Positions 38,841 through 48,532 of a stretch of DNA of 64,000 nt are shown piece by piece (position 1 is the first letter of the stretch; every line of letters begins with the position of its first letter). A program made the position numbers and the translations under genes. The notes under the pieces were generated by a model. That model did no database searches and had not been told where the DNA came from. It worked only from the letters and a program-made list of their open reading frames with translations. Origin of the DNA: Luteibacter sp. 9135 (GTDB taxonomy: Bacteria; Pseudomonadota; Gammaproteobacteria; Xanthomonadales; Rhodanobacteraceae); contig NZ_JQNB01000001.1 of NCBI RefSeq assembly GCF_000745005.1, positions 2,287,501-2,351,500 of the forward strand, read 5' to 3'.

Positions 38841-40142
38841 ATGCAGCAGCACACGCCGATCACGGCGACCCCGACGCGCGCCCTGGCGCGAGCCCCGCTG
38901 TTCCCGCTCGTGCTGATCGTCAGCCTGTTCTTTCTCTGGGGCGTGGCCAACAACCTCAACGATGTGCTGGTGGCCCAGTTCAAGAAAGCGTTCACGCTAT
39001 CCGACTTCGATGCCGGCCTGGTGCAGAGCGCCTTCTATCTCGGCTATTTCCTCGTGGCGCTGCCGGCCGGCATGTTCATGCGGCGCTTCGGCTATAAACC
39101 GGCCGTGGTGTTCGGCTTGCTGCTGTACGGCGCCGGCGCCTTGCTGTTCTGGCCCGCCGCGGCCACGGCCACCTACGGCACCTTCCTTGTCGGCCTGTTC
39201 GTGATCGCCGCCGGGCTGGCCTTCCTGGAAACCTCCGCCAATCCCTACGTGACGCTGCTGGGCCCACGCGAGTCGGCCGCCTCCCGGCTCAACCTCGCGC
39301 AGGCATTCAATCCACTGGGTTCGATCACCGGTGTGCTGATCGGGCAGCACTTCATCTTCAGCGGCGTGGAACGCTCGCCCGAGCAGTTGGCCGCCATGGA
39401 TGCCGCGGCGCACCTGGCCTACATGAAGAGCGAAGCGGCGGCCGTGCAGATGCCCTACCTGGTGATCGGGCTGGGTGTCATCGCCTGGGCGGCGCTCATC
39501 GCCATCACCCGTTTCCCGCGCACCTCGGTCGACGCATCGGAGTCGGCAGGACCGGTGGATCGCGGTGTGCTCGGTCGCCTGCTGCGTGACGGTCGCTTCA
39601 TGTCGGCCGTGGTCGCCCAGTTCTTCTACGTCGGTGCCCAGGTGGCCGTCTTCAGCTACATGATCCGCTATGCCCAGGCCACCATGCCGGGCACCATGGA
39701 CAAGGCGGCGGCCAACTACATCACCGCCGCGCTGTTGTGCTTCATGGCGGGGCGCTTTGCCGGCGCCGCCATCATGAAGTACCTGCGTCCGGCGCATGTG
39801 CTGCGCACGTTCGCGCTGACCAACGTGGTGCTGGCGGCGGTGGCTGCCTTCGTGCCCGGCCACGTCGGCATCTACGCGCTGGTGGCTTCCAGTTTCTTCA
39901 TGTCGATCATGTACCCGACCATCTTCGCGCTGGGCGTGGAGGGCCGTGGCGACACGGAACGCAAGTTCGGCGCTTCGTTGCTGGTCATGGCCATCGTCGG
40001 CGGTGCCGTGGTCACGGCCGTCATGGGCGCCACGTCGGATCGCCTGGGCATCGCCCACGCCATGCTGGTGCCGATGCTGTGCTTCGTCGCCATCTTCCTG
40101 TTCGCCTGGCGGCGCACGGCGGCCAGGGGCGTGGTCGCATGA
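38841..40142 (+). CDS. fucP: L-fucose:H+ symporter (FucP-type MFS permease)
   Basis: Major facilitator of 433 residues and about 12 helices in the FucP branch. The ATG at 38841 follows GCGGAGAC. The start region FPLVLIVSLFFLWGVANNLND and segment FKKAFTLSDFDAGLVQSAFY closely fit FucP, in which a membrane Asp drives proton-coupled L-fucose uptake. ETSANPYVTLLGP and LNLAQAFNPLGSITG are also family motifs. Related glucose/galactose permeases are the main alternative, but context supports L-fucose. The mutarotase gene overlaps its stop by ATGA. Substrate fucose would come from the GH29 enzymes at 48.6-52.6 kb. Confidence 0.9.
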   Translation: MQQHTPITATPTRALARAPLFPLVLIVSLFFLWGVANNLNDVLVAQFKKAFTLSDFDAGLVQSAFYLGYFLVALPAGMFMRRFGYKPAVVFGLLLYGAGALLFWPAAATATYGTFLVGLFVIAAGLAFLETSANPYVTLLGPRESAASRLNLAQAFNPLGSITGVLIGQHFIFSGVERSPEQLAAMDAAAHLAYMKSEAAAVQMPYLVIGLGVIAWAALIAITRFPRTSVDASESAGPVDRGVLGRLLRDGRFMSAVVAQFFYVGAQVAVFSYMIRYAQATMPGTMDKAAANYITAALLCFMAGRFAGAAIMKYLRPAHVLRTFALTNVVLAAVAAFVPGHVGIYALVASSFFMSIMYPTIFALGVEGRGDTERKFGASLLVMAIVGGAVVTAVMGATSDRLGIAHAMLVPMLCFVAIFLFAWRRTAARGVVA

Positions 40143-40492
40143 ACTGGCAATGCCTCGCGCTGGACCTGCACGACGATCCCGCGTCGATCGCCGAATACGA
40201 GCGCTGGCACCGGGCCGAATTCATCTGGCCCGAAGTGGTGGCGTCCATCCGCACGGCCGGCATCCTCGACATGCAGATCTTCCGCACGGGCAACCGGCTG
40301 GTGATGCTAATGCGTGTCGGGCCGGATTTCGATGGCGCGGCGAAGGCCGCGGCCGATGCCGCCAGCGAGCGCGTGCAAGCGTGGGAAGCGCTGATGTCGA
40401 CGTTCCAGCAGCCGCTACCGTGGGCCGCTGCGGGGCAGAAATGGGTGCCTATGCACCGTATCTTCGACCTGGCGGCCTGCGCGGCTAGCTGA
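40139..40492 (+). CDS. L-fucose mutarotase, RhaM-like
   Basis: A 117-residue protein of the RhaM (DUF718) family of small ferredoxin-fold mutarotases that interconvert alpha- and beta-pyranoses. It contains YERWHRAEFIWPEVVASIR, with the His near residue 22 and Trp-Pro typical of the group, and a C-terminal MHRIFDL. It overlaps fucP by ATGA, so anomer exchange is coupled to uptake. The family includes L-rhamnose mutarotase; here L-fucose is the expected substrate by context. The gene is convergent with the fuconate dehydratase gene. Confidence 0.85.
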   Translation: MNWQCLALDLHDDPASIAEYERWHRAEFIWPEVVASIRTAGILDMQIFRTGNRLVMLMRVGPDFDGAAKAAADAASERVQAWEALMSTFQQPLPWAAAGQKWVPMHRIFDLAACAAS

Positions 40493-40520
40493 AAGCCGTC
40501 TTCCGGCGATCGCGACGGAG

Positions 40521-40554
40521 GCCGACGCCACGGCGGCGCCGGCCGGGCGTCGGC
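40521..40554. terminator. Possible bidirectional terminator between the two fucose operons
   Basis: GCCGACGC (40521-40528) pairs with GCGTCGGC (40547-40554) around a GC-rich loop with internal pairing, in the 68-base gap between two convergent operons. There is no T-run on either strand, so termination is plausible but unproven. Confidence 0.4.
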
Positions 40555-40560
40555 GTGGTG

Positions 40561-41880
40561 TCAGGCGCCCGCGACGAGCGGCAGGCTACGCCACACGATC
40601 CCATCGGGAAACAGGTGGTCGCGCACCGAGCTCGTGTGCATCTGCGCGGAAAACCCTGGCGCGGACGGCGCACGATAGCGGCCCTTCTCGATGCGCACCG
40701 GATCGACGAAGTGCTCGTGCAGGTGGTCGACGAACTCGATGGCGCGATCTTCCTTCTTGCCCGTGATGGCCACGAAATCCGCCATGGCCAGGTGCTGCAC
40801 CAGTTCGCACAGGCCCACGCCGCCGGCATGCGGAAAGACACGCACACCGAAATGCGCCGCCAGCAGCAGGATCGCCAGGTTGTCGTTGACCCCGCCCACG
40901 CGCGCGGCGTCGATCTGGATCAGGTCGACGGCCTCGGCCTGCAGCAGCTGCTTGAACAGCACGCGGTTCTGGCCGTGCTCGCCGGTGGAGATCGGCGTGG
41001 GTGCCACGGCACGGCGGATGGCCGCGTGACCGAGTACGTCGTCGGGGCTGGTGGGTTCTTCCACCCAGGCCAGGCCCACGCTTTCCAGTGGCTTCAGCCA
41101 GTCGATGGCGGTGCCTACGTCCCAGCGCTGGTTGGCGTCCACGGCGATGGCGATGTCGGGGCCGACCGTCTCGCGGGCGAGCCGGCAACGGCGGATATCG
41201 TCTTCGAGGTGCAGGCCCACTTTCAGCTTGATGGTGCGGAAACCGTCGGCCACCGCCTGGCGTGCCAGGCGCTGCATCTTGGCGTCGCTGTAGCCGAGCC
41301 AGCCGGGCGAGGTGGTGTAGGCCGGATAGCCTTCGCTTTCCAGTTGCGCGATGCGCGCCTGCTTGTGCGGCTCGGCCTCACGCAGGATCGCCAGCGCCTG
41401 CTCGGGCGTCATCGCATCGGTGAGGTAGCGGAAGTCGATCTGCGCGATGATCTGTTCGGGGCTCATGTCGGCGATGAAACGCCACAGCGGCTTGCCCGCA
41501 CGGCGCGAGGCGAGGTCCCAGGCGGCGTTGATCACCGCGCCGATGGCCATGTGCATCACGCCTTTCTCGGGGCCCAGCCAGCGCAGCTGCGAATCGCCGT
41601 TGAGTTCGCGCGCGAAGTCGCCCAGGTGATCGATCACGCTGTCCAGCGGGCGTCCCACCACCATCGGTTCAAGCGCCGCCAGCGCCGCCGTCTGCACGTC
41701 GTTGCCGCGGCCGATGGTGAACACCAGCCCATAGCCTGCCAGGCCATCGGGGCTGTCGGTGCGGATAACCACATAGGCCGCCGAGTAGTCGGGGTCGGGG
41801 TTCATCGCATCGGAGCCGTCGTGGTCCAGCGAGGTCGGAAAGCGGACATCGTACGTGTCCAGCGCCGTGATATTCACCAT
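40561..41880 (-). CDS. L-fuconate dehydratase
   Basis: Enolase-superfamily enzyme (439 residues from the ATG at 41880) that dehydrates L-fuconate to 2-keto-3-deoxy-L-fuconate. The residues expected from the X. campestris enzyme fall at the same numbers: K220 in KLKVG, metal ligands D248 (VDANQRWD), E274 (VEEP) and E301 (STGEHG), and H351 (FPHAGG). That gives high confidence in substrate as well as family. It is the last gene of a minus-strand operon that begins at 45445. 49 bases separate it from the hydrolase gene. A longer frame upstream has no family sequence. Confidence 0.95.
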   Translation of the reverse strand: MVNITALDTYDVRFPTSLDHDGSDAMNPDPDYSAAYVVIRTDSPDGLAGYGLVFTIGRGNDVQTAALAALEPMVVGRPLDSVIDHLGDFARELNGDSQLRWLGPEKGVMHMAIGAVINAAWDLASRRAGKPLWRFIADMSPEQIIAQIDFRYLTDAMTPEQALAILREAEPHKQARIAQLESEGYPAYTTSPGWLGYSDAKMQRLARQAVADGFRTIKLKVGLHLEDDIRRCRLARETVGPDIAIAVDANQRWDVGTAIDWLKPLESVGLAWVEEPTSPDDVLGHAAIRRAVAPTPISTGEHGQNRVLFKQLLQAEAVDLIQIDAARVGGVNDNLAILLLAAHFGVRVFPHAGGVGLCELVQHLAMADFVAITGKKEDRAIEFVDHLHEHFVDPVRIEKGRYRAPSAPGFSAQMHTSSVRDHLFPDGIVWRSLPLVAGA

Positions 41881-41929
41881 GCGGTCCGGCCTCCTTGGCC
41901 GGGAATGTGTGGATCCGTCGAGGAAGGGA

Positions 41930-42787
41930 TCAAGGATGGCGGCCCGGATGCGCCACGACGTCCTGGCGTTGCCGCCCCAGGCCTTCGATGGACAGCTCGA
42001 TGACATCACCGGGCTTGAGGTAGGTGGGCGGTTTCAGCCCCAGGCCGACGCCCGCCGGCGTGCCGGTGCTGATCACGTCGCCCGGCATGAGAGTCATGTA
42101 GCGGCTGATGTAACTGACCAGGTAGGCCACGCCGTAGACCATCGTCCGCGTATTGCCGTGCTGGTAGCGATGGCCGTTGACCTCGAGCCACAGCGAGAGG
42201 TTCTGTGGATCGGCCACTTCGTCACGGGTGACCAGCCAGGGGCCGATCGGGCCGAACGTGTCGCAGCTCTTGCCCTTCACCCACTGCCCGCCGTGCTCCA
42301 GCTGGAACTCACGCTCGGACAGGTCGTTGATGACGGCGTACCCGGCGACGTGATGCAGGGCATCCTCGGGCGAGACATCGCGTGCCACCTCGCCGATGAT
42401 CACGCCCAGCTCCACTTCCCAGTCGGTCTTGACCGAGTCGCGGGGGATCACCACCGTATCGTTCGCGCCGCCGATCGCGCTGGTGGCCTTCATGAAGAGC
42501 ACGGGCTGCTCGGGTACCGGCGCGCCGGTTTCGGCGGCGTGTTCCGCGTAGTTCATGCCGACGCAGATCATCTTGCCGATGCCTGCCACAGGCGTACCGA
42601 AGCGCGGCTCGCCCGGGACGAGGGGCAGGGACGTGGGCTCGATGGCGGCCAGACGTGCAAGGGACGCGTTGCCCAGCGTCTCGCCGGCAAGTTCGCCGAC
42701 AATGCCCGTCAGGTCGCGCAGCCGGCCGTCGATATCGATCATGCCGGGTTTTTCGTGCCCGGGTTGTCCATAGCGTACGAGTTTCAT
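41930..42787 (-). CDS. Fumarylacetoacetate hydrolase-family 2,4-diketo-3-deoxy-L-fuconate hydrolase
   Basis: FAH-fold hydrolase of 285 residues. A short N-terminal domain precedes the catalytic core with [15 protein letters not shown], the metal ligands in [10 protein letters not shown] and the later ND in [11 protein letters not shown], and STGTPAGVG near the C-terminus. In the non-phosphorylating fucose route it would split 2,4-diketo-3-deoxy-L-fuconate into pyruvate and L-lactate. Other acylpyruvases share the fold; the operon position beside the SDR enzyme supports the assignment. Eleven bases separate it from the SDR gene. Confidence 0.88.
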   Translation of the reverse strand: MKLVRYGQPGHEKPGMIDIDGRLRDLTGIVGELAGETLGNASLARLAAIEPTSLPLVPGEPRFGTPVAGIGKMICVGMNYAEHAAETGAPVPEQPVLFMKATSAIGGANDTVVIPRDSVKTDWEVELGVIIGEVARDVSPEDALHHVAGYAVINDLSEREFQLEHGGQWVKGKSCDTFGPIGPWLVTRDEVADPQNLSLWLEVNGHRYQHGNTRTMVYGVAYLVSYISRYMTLMPGDVISTGTPAGVGLGLKPPTYLKPGDVIELSIEGLGRQRQDVVAHPGRHP

Positions 42788-42798
42788 GACGGGTTCCT

Positions 42799-43596
42799 TC
42801 AGTTCGACATGCCGCCGTCCACGACGTGGACGGTGCCGGTGGTGAACGACGATTCGTCGGAGGCGAGGTACAGGGCCAGCGCGGCGATCTCCTGCGGGTC
42901 GCCCAGCCGGCCCATCGGTTGCCGCTGGGTGAAACCCTGCCAGGCCGCTTCCTCGTCACCACCCAGCGCCCGCACGCGCTCGCCGAGCGACGGCGTCTTC
43001 ACCGTGCCCGGGCAGATCGCGTTGCAGCGGATACCGCGGGCGACGTAGTCGGCGGCGATGGAGCGGGTGAGGCCGATCACGGCCGCCTTACTGGTGCCGT
43101 AGGCGAAGCGATTGGGCACGCCTTTGATGCTGGACGCGACCGAGGCCATGTTGAGGATGCTGCCGCCGCCCCGTTCCAGCATGCCCGGGAGCACCGCACG
43201 GCACGTGTGGAACATGCTGTCCACGTTGATCGCGAACGAGCGGCGCCAGCTGTCGATGTCCGTATCCAGCAGGGTGCCGGCATGCACATAGCCGGCGCAG
43301 TTGAACAGGATGTCCAGCGGGCCCGCGTCGGCGACGAGCGCGACGATCGCCGACGCGTCGGTCACATCGAGGCGCTGTGTACGCAGCGTGCCGCGTGCGG
43401 CCGAGGGCGTGGCGGCGAGGTGCTCGTCGAGCGCAGCGGCCAGTCCGGCCAGTCCGTGCTCGTCGATGTCCGTGGCCAGCACGGTGGCGCCTTCGGCGGC
43501 GAAGGCCAGTGCGGTGGCGCGGCCGATGCCGGCGCCGGCAGCGGTGATCAGGGCGTGCTTGCCGGCCAGGCGGCCGGAACGGGCGGACGATGTCAT
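42799..43596 (-). CDS. 2-keto-3-deoxy-L-fuconate dehydrogenase (SDR family)
   Basis: Short-chain dehydrogenase/reductase of 265 residues. The NAD site is TAAGAGIG (18-25) and the acidic residue after strand 2 (ATDIDEHG) indicates NAD rather than NADP. NCAGYV, the catalytic Ser in LNMASVASS, and Tyr/Lys in FAYGTSKAA complete the active site. In the pathway it oxidises the C4 hydroxyl of 2-keto-3-deoxy-L-fuconate. The C-terminal VVDGGMSN is typical. Its start overlaps the lactonase stop (ATGA). Confidence 0.9.
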   Translation of the reverse strand: MTSSARSGRLAGKHALITAAGAGIGRATALAFAAEGATVLATDIDEHGLAGLAAALDEHLAATPSAARGTLRTQRLDVTDASAIVALVADAGPLDILFNCAGYVHAGTLLDTDIDSWRRSFAINVDSMFHTCRAVLPGMLERGGGSILNMASVASSIKGVPNRFAYGTSKAAVIGLTRSIAADYVARGIRCNAICPGTVKTPSLGERVRALGGDEEAAWQGFTQRQPMGRLGDPQEIAALALYLASDESSFTTGTVHVVDGGMSN

Positions 43597-44426
43597 GGGG
43601 AAGACCTCGATGCGGCGGAGTAGAGAGCGATGGCGTTGTCGCCGAAGACGGCCGACTCGGCATGGGGGGCATGACGCAGCACGCAGGCGCGGGCCACGGT
43701 TTTCCAGGCGTCGTAGGTAGCGTGCGTGGTGACCACCGGCCAGTCGCTACCCCAGATGAGGCGTGAGGCGCCGAAGGTCTCGAACAGGTGGCCGACGTAG
43801 GGTTCCAGCGCGCGCGGGTCCGCGACGGCACCGGTGCGGTCGAGCAGGCCGGAGAACTTGCAGTACACGTCGGGCATCTGTGCCAGTCGTGCGATGGCGC
43901 CGGCCCATTCGGCAAAGCCACCGCCGGTGATGTCCGGTTTGGCCGCGTGGTCGATCACCGTGCGCAGGCCCGGGTGCCGGGCCAGTCGCGTCGACAGCGT
44001 GCGCAGGTGGCGACCGTCGACCAGGGCCTCGAAGACCAGGTCGCGGTCGCGCAGGTGATCGAACGCCCGGTCGAGCCCTGGCGAGGCCAGCCAGGTGACA
44101 TCGGGAATATCCTGCACCATCGGACGGATGCCGCAGAGCAGGCCCTGGCCGTCCGCGAGCAGCCAGTCCAGGCGCGCACCGACATCGGCCGCTTCCATGT
44201 CGATCCAGCCGATCACGCCCAACACCTCGGGCCGTGCGCGGGCCAGTTCGAACAGGAAGCGCGTCTCGCGTTCGTCCGGTGCAGCCTGGACGAGGAAGCA
44301 GGCATCCGTCGGCGCGCCGGCATCCTCGGGAAGGAAGGTCGCTTGCAGCGAGGGCGGTGCATTGGCCAGCCAGCCGTAGTGCAGGCGCGACGGATCCCAG
44401 TAATGGCGATGTGCGTCGACGATCAT
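43593..44426 (-). CDS. L-fucono-lactonase (amidohydrolase family)
   Basis: Metal-dependent hydrolase of 277 residues, amidohydrolase-2/TIM-barrel family, expected to open L-fucono-1,5-lactone to L-fuconate. The ATG at 44426 starts MIVDAHRHYWDPSRLHYGWL, where His-x-His is the first metal/active-site motif. VIDHAAKPDI and LIWGSDWPVV carry the later His and Asp. A long frame running back to 45680 through the upstream gene is not coding. ATGA overlaps couple it to the dehydrogenase gene before and the SDR gene after. Confidence 0.9.
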   Translation of the reverse strand: MIVDAHRHYWDPSRLHYGWLANAPPSLQATFLPEDAGAPTDACFLVQAAPDERETRFLFELARARPEVLGVIGWIDMEAADVGARLDWLLADGQGLLCGIRPMVQDIPDVTWLASPGLDRAFDHLRDRDLVFEALVDGRHLRTLSTRLARHPGLRTVIDHAAKPDITGGGFAEWAGAIARLAQMPDVYCKFSGLLDRTGAVADPRALEPYVGHLFETFGASRLIWGSDWPVVTTHATYDAWKTVARACVLRHAPHAESAVFGDNAIALYSAASRSSP

Positions 44427-45445
44427 GGCGTGGGCACCCCGGGGGCGAGCAGGCCTTCGTCGATCAGTGCCTGCCATGTCGCAGCAGGCACGTCGGTGGC
44501 GCGACGCCGCAGCGCGGTGTCCACTTCCGCCACCGAACGCAGGCCGCAGACCACGCTGGCCACCGCGGGATGGGCCAGCGGGAAGTGCAGGGCGGCTGCA
44601 CCGACGTCCGCGCCCGTGCGCCGGCACACGTCGTAGAAACGCTGCGCGCGCTCGCGTACGGCGGGCGACGCCGGTGCGTAATCGTAGGTAGCGCCGGGAT
44701 GGTCGGCGTTGCCGAGCAGGCCGGAGTTGTAGGGACCGGCCACCAGGATGGCCACGTCGTCGGCCTGGGCCTTCGCCATCACGCGCATGCTGGCGGTCTG
44801 TTCGAACAGCGTGTAACGACCGGCCAGCATGATCGCATCGAGCGGGAAGCGGGCCATGACGTCGAGGCAGACAGCTTCCTCGTTGACCCCGATACCGATG
44901 GCGCCGACCGCGCCTTCGTCGCGCAGGCGCGCCATCTCCGGCAGCGCTTCGTCCAGGGCCTGTGCCAGTACCTCGGCATGCCGCGGGCCATGCGTCAGCG
45001 CGCCGATGTCGTGCAGGAACAGGATATCGATGCGATCGGTGCGTAGGCGACGCAGGCTTGCCTCGAAGCTGCGACGCACGCCGTCGCGGCTGTAGTCGAA
45101 ACGCGCGACGCGACCGTCCACGGCAAAGCCGTCCTGGTCGCCGTGGCGGCCGGAAGCATCCTCGACCAGCCGGCCGACCTTGGTCGACAGCCCGTAGCTG
45201 TCGCGCGGCAGGTCGGCGAGCGCCTCGCCGATACGGCTTTCGCTGAGGCCGAAGCCGTAATAGGGCGCGGTATCGAAGTGGCGGATGCCACCCTCCCACG
45301 CCTGCCGGAGGGTTCGCAGCGCCTCGGCCTCGTCCACCTCGGTGTAGAGGTTGCCCACCGGCGCGCCACCGAAGGCCAGCGACGAAAGCGTGGCGCAACG
45401 GGCGGGCGGCACAGTGGCGGTCGGGCTCGCGGACGGCAGCGGCAT
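44423..45445 (-). CDS. L-fucose dehydrogenase (aldo/keto reductase family)
   Basis: Aldo/keto reductase of 340 residues, first gene of the fucose catabolic operon. From the ATG at 45445 (GGAG upstream) it reads MPLPSASPTATVPP and then the barrel. Catalytic tetrad segments: DTAPYYG (Asp and Tyr), LSTKVGR (Lys) and FLHDIGA (His). It resembles L-galactose/L-fucose and D-threo-aldose dehydrogenases, which form the aldonolactone. The longer frame upstream to 45736 reads promoter DNA including a probable operator, so it is rejected. The next gene, the lactonase, would hydrolyse its product. Confidence 0.9.
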   Translation of the reverse strand: MPLPSASPTATVPPARCATLSSLAFGGAPVGNLYTEVDEAEALRTLRQAWEGGIRHFDTAPYYGFGLSESRIGEALADLPRDSYGLSTKVGRLVEDASGRHGDQDGFAVDGRVARFDYSRDGVRRSFEASLRRLRTDRIDILFLHDIGALTHGPRHAEVLAQALDEALPEMARLRDEGAVGAIGIGVNEEAVCLDVMARFPLDAIMLAGRYTLFEQTASMRVMAKAQADDVAILVAGPYNSGLLGNADHPGATYDYAPASPAVRERAQRFYDVCRRTGADVGAAALHFPLAHPAVASVVCGLRSVAEVDTALRRRATDVPAATWQALIDEGLLAPGVPTP

Positions 45446-45490
45446 GGGGGCTCCAGGGAAACACACGGCAGACGGTATCGCCTGCACAGG

Positions 45491-45509
45491 TATAAATACT
45501 ACGTTTATA
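45491..45509. promoter_or_regulatory. AT-rich inverted repeat upstream of the fucose dehydrogenase gene
   Basis: TATAAA (45491-45496) and TTTATA (45504-45509) are inverted around TACTACG, 45-65 bases before the gene start. It could be a regulator site, or include the -10 of the catabolic operon (TATTTATAC on the minus strand). Confidence 0.4.
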
Positions 45510-45634
45510 GGTGAACCCGTGTACAGGTGACGGCGCGATGAAATTTTTGTTGCAGCGCAACTTGAATCGTGCGAAACATATCTGAATACTGCGTTCGCCA
45601 GTGAACGGATGGTAGGTAGCGACACACCAGGGAT

Positions 45635-45646
45635 GACAACGTTGTC
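45635..45646. promoter_or_regulatory. Palindromic LacI-family-type operator, copy 1
   Basis: GACAACGTTGTC is a perfect 12-base palindrome with a central CG, the form of LacI/GalR-family operators. The same core with longer symmetry occurs at 60573-60586. It lies 150 bases before the TonB receptor start and 190 before the fucose dehydrogenase start. From memory it fits the NagR-type consensus reported for GlcNAc genes in Shewanella and xanthomonads; this was not checked. Confidence 0.75.
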
Positions 45647-45795
45647 GGCGAGGGGTCGATGACGCGTGCCACGAATACATGGGCTGTTAGCCCGCGCCGT
45701 CGCCGACGGTTGCGGTTCCGTACGGACGAAGCGCACTGCCTGCCGGGCGGATCGCCAGCATCCGGAATAAGAAGAGTTTGGGGGAGAACATCCGC

Positions 45796-48525
45796 ATGAC
45801 CATCAACAAGACCCTGCTGTGCGCCAGCATCCTTTGTGCATTCGCCGCCGCGGCGCACGCCCAGGACACCACGACACCCGCCGCCGCGCCCGCCAGCGCG
45901 CCCGCGGACCCGAACAAGCCGGACGCAGCCAAGACCGCCCAGGAACGCGCCGCTGAAAAGCAGGCTGCGACGCTGCAGGCCGTGACCGTTACCGGTTACC
46001 GCGGCAGCCTGGAAAAGGCGATCGACATCAAGCGCAACGCCAACGCCGTGGTGGATGCGATCAGCGCGACCGACATCGGCAAGTTCCCGGATACCAACGC
46101 GGCCGAGTCGCTGTCGCACCTGCCGGGCATCACGGTGGACCGCCAGTTCGGCGAAGGCGAGAAGATCAGCGTCAACGGCACCGACGCCGCGCTCAACCGC
46201 GTGCTGCTGAACGGCCAGACCATCGCCTCGGGCGACTGGGGCGGCAACCCGACCGACACCAGCGGCCGCACGTTCAACTATTCGCTGCTGTCGCCCGAGA
46301 TCATCGGCAACATGCAGGTGTACAAGTCGCCCGAAGCGCACATCGACGAAGGCAGCATCGGCGGCACGGTCATCATCCAGACGCGCAAGCCGCTGGACCT
46401 GCCGGCCAACACGCTGCGCGGCTCGCTCGGCTACAACTACAACGACCGTTCCGCGCAGGGCAACCCGCGCGCCTCGGCGCTGTGGAGCTGGAAGAACGAC
46501 GACAGCACGCTCGGCTTCCTGACCAGCGTCACGCACGACAAGGAAAACCTGTCGCGCGCCGGTATCGAATTCTTCGGCTACACCACGGGCGACAAGATCA
46601 CCAGCAACCCCACGGTGACCGGCGACCCGAACTACGCCAATTCGAAGATCCCGGTGGGCATCAACAGCGACTACTTCCAGCAGACCCGTGAGCGCAACGG
46701 CCTGCAGTCCACGTTGCAGTGGCGCCCGGACGACCACAACGAATTCAACCTGACGGGCCTGTACGTCAAGGGCAAGTACGACAACTTCAGCGAGGCGCGC
46801 TATGTGTGCCCGGGTTGCGGCGACCTCAACAAGCTGACCAGCATCACCAACAGCAACGGCTATATCACCAATGGCGTGGTGTCGCCCAACACCGGTAACG
46901 GCCAGCCGTATGCCGAGCTGGATGCCAACTACCGCAAGACGGAAGTCTCCACCAAGAGCATCAACCTGCGCCACGATTTCACCGGCGACGAGTGGCAGTT
47001 CACCAGCCAGGTGGGCTACACCAGCGCCAGCGGCGGCAAGGATCCCGAGTACCTGATGAAGTACCTGCTGAAGAACGGCGGCTACAACTTCGGCTACGAC
47101 GGCCGCAACACCAGCACCAACTACGACAACGGCTCGGCCGCCAACTGGGGCCTGCCGGGTTCGCCGGCCAACTCGCCCCCGGGCGACCCGACCCTGCCGG
47201 GCCAGAACCAGGCCGGTGGCATCTACTACGAGCAGACCACCGACCGCGAGCGTTACGCGCAGTTCGACGCGCTGCGCGACCTGTCGTGGGGCCCGATCAA
47301 CCAGATCGAAATGGGCGTGAAGTACACCAACCATTTCAACGGCACGCAGTCGCGCGGCAACCGCATCAACACCACCGATCCGGTGTCGTTGACGGACTTC
47401 GATCCGGGTTCCACCCCCAGCGGCCTGTACGACGGCCTGCACGCCAGCGGCAACATGACCGACTGGGCCACGGCCAGCCAGAGCAGCGTGGTCAACTACC
47501 TGAAGTCGCAGCCGCAGGGCCCGTACACCATCAACTACCCGTCGATCTTCGGCGTGGCGGAGATCACCAAGGACGCCTACCTGCAGCTGGACTTCGAATC
47601 CGGCAAGTGGCGCGGTAATGTCGGCGTGCGTTATGTCGACACCAAGGACACTTCCAACTACTACGTGAACAACAACGGCGGCACGTACAGCGCCGTGTCG
47701 AACACCACGCACTACTACAAGCCGCTGCCCTCGCTCAACGTCGCTTACGACCTGGACGAGGACAAGGTGCTGCGTGCGTCGATCGCCAAGGTGATCGCCC
47801 GCCCGCGTTACGGTGACCTCGCCGGTGCCACGTCGCTCAACGGCGCATCCACGGGCAACTTCACCGCCAGCGCCGGCAACCCGGACCTGAAGCCCTACCA
47901 GTCGACCAACTTCGACGTGTCGGCGGAGTGGTATTTCGCCCCGGCCAGCCTGCTCTCGGTCGAAGGCTTCGTGCGCAAGATCGACAGCTATATCGTGACG
48001 ACCACCAGCGAGCGCTCGCTGACCGATCCGACCACGGGTCAGACCAACCTGTACCAGGTGACCTCCCCGGTCAACGCGTCCAACGCCAAGGTCTCGGGGC
48101 TGTCTCTGATCTACCAGCAGGACCTGGGCTACGGCTTCGGCATCCAGACCAACTACACGTACAGCAAGGCCACCACGCAGACCCAGGCCGATGGCGGCAA
48201 GCTCAACCTGCCGTACCTGTCCAAGAACACGGTCAACATCATCCCTTACTACGAGCACGGTCCGTGGTCGGCGCGCATCAACTACAGCCGCCGTTCCCCG
48301 TATTTCACCCAGGTGGGTCGCCTGAATTCCAACGTGTTCGCCGATGCGTACAAGGAACTGGACCTGAGCGCGTCCTACCAGGTCAACGAATGGATGGGCG
48401 TGACGCTGAGCGCGACCAACCTGCTGGATTCGACGTACTACCAGTACGCCGACATCAAGTACGCTCCGATCGGTGAGTACAAGAGCGGCCGTACGTATTC
48501 GATGACCCTGAACTTCAAGCTTTAG
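45796..48525 (+). CDS. TonB-dependent outer-membrane receptor for glycans (probable)
   Basis: Outer-membrane transporter of 909 residues. A signal peptide ends at AAAAHA-QD, then a Pro/Ala-rich linker precedes a TonB-box-like region (ATLQAVTVTGYR). The plug domain (about 70-200) contains NAAESLSHLPGITVDRQFGEG and VYKSPEAHIDEGSIGGTV. A 22-strand-type barrel follows to the C-terminal YSMTLNFKL. It belongs to the large xanthomonad group used for carbohydrate uptake. Position, with glycosidases after it and fucose genes divergent, argues for import of fucosylated oligosaccharides. The start at 45796 follows GGGGGAGA; a TTG at 45778 is less likely. An intrinsic terminator follows. Confidence 0.9.
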   Translation: MTINKTLLCASILCAFAAAAHAQDTTTPAAAPASAPADPNKPDAAKTAQERAAEKQAATLQAVTVTGYRGSLEKAIDIKRNANAVVDAISATDIGKFPDTNAAESLSHLPGITVDRQFGEGEKISVNGTDAALNRVLLNGQTIASGDWGGNPTDTSGRTFNYSLLSPEIIGNMQVYKSPEAHIDEGSIGGTVIIQTRKPLDLPANTLRGSLGYNYNDRSAQGNPRASALWSWKNDDSTLGFLTSVTHDKENLSRAGIEFFGYTTGDKITSNPTVTGDPNYANSKIPVGINSDYFQQTRERNGLQSTLQWRPDDHNEFNLTGLYVKGKYDNFSEARYVCPGCGDLNKLTSITNSNGYITNGVVSPNTGNGQPYAELDANYRKTEVSTKSINLRHDFTGDEWQFTSQVGYTSASGGKDPEYLMKYLLKNGGYNFGYDGRNTSTNYDNGSAANWGLPGSPANSPPGDPTLPGQNQAGGIYYEQTTDRERYAQFDALRDLSWGPINQIEMGVKYTNHFNGTQSRGNRINTTDPVSLTDFDPGSTPSGLYDGLHASGNMTDWATASQSSVVNYLKSQPQGPYTINYPSIFGVAEITKDAYLQLDFESGKWRGNVGVRYVDTKDTSNYYVNNNGGTYSAVSNTTHYYKPLPSLNVAYDLDEDKVLRASIAKVIARPRYGDLAGATSLNGASTGNFTASAGNPDLKPYQSTNFDVSAEWYFAPASLLSVEGFVRKIDSYIVTTTSERSLTDPTTGQTNLYQVTSPVNASNAKVSGLSLIYQQDLGYGFGIQTNYTYSKATTQTQADGGKLNLPYLSKNTVNIIPYYEHGPWSARINYSRRSPYFTQVGRLNSNVFADAYKELDLSASYQVNEWMGVTLSATNLLDSTYYQYADIKYAPIGEYKSGRTYSMTLNFKL

Positions 48526-48532
48526 CGCGCTA

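Larger units (their letters stand above)
45446..45795. promoter_or_regulatory. Divergent control region, fucose catabolism / TonB receptor
   Basis: 350 bases without a gene between divergent starts. From left: the AT-rich inverted repeat at 45491-45509; a small GTTGC-AGC-GCAAC palindrome at 45549-45561; a possible plus-strand promoter (TTGAAT at 45562, 17 bases, AATACT at 45585); the GACAACGTTGTC operator at 45635; a GGGCT-GTT-AGCCC hairpin at 45681-45693; and GGGGGAGA before the receptor ATG. Promoter assignments are tentative. Confidence 0.55.

Noticed and set aside
45446..45736. N-terminal extension of the fucose dehydrogenase
   Set aside because: The frame stays open but passes through the operator-like palindrome and promoter region; family homology begins only after the ATG at 45445.
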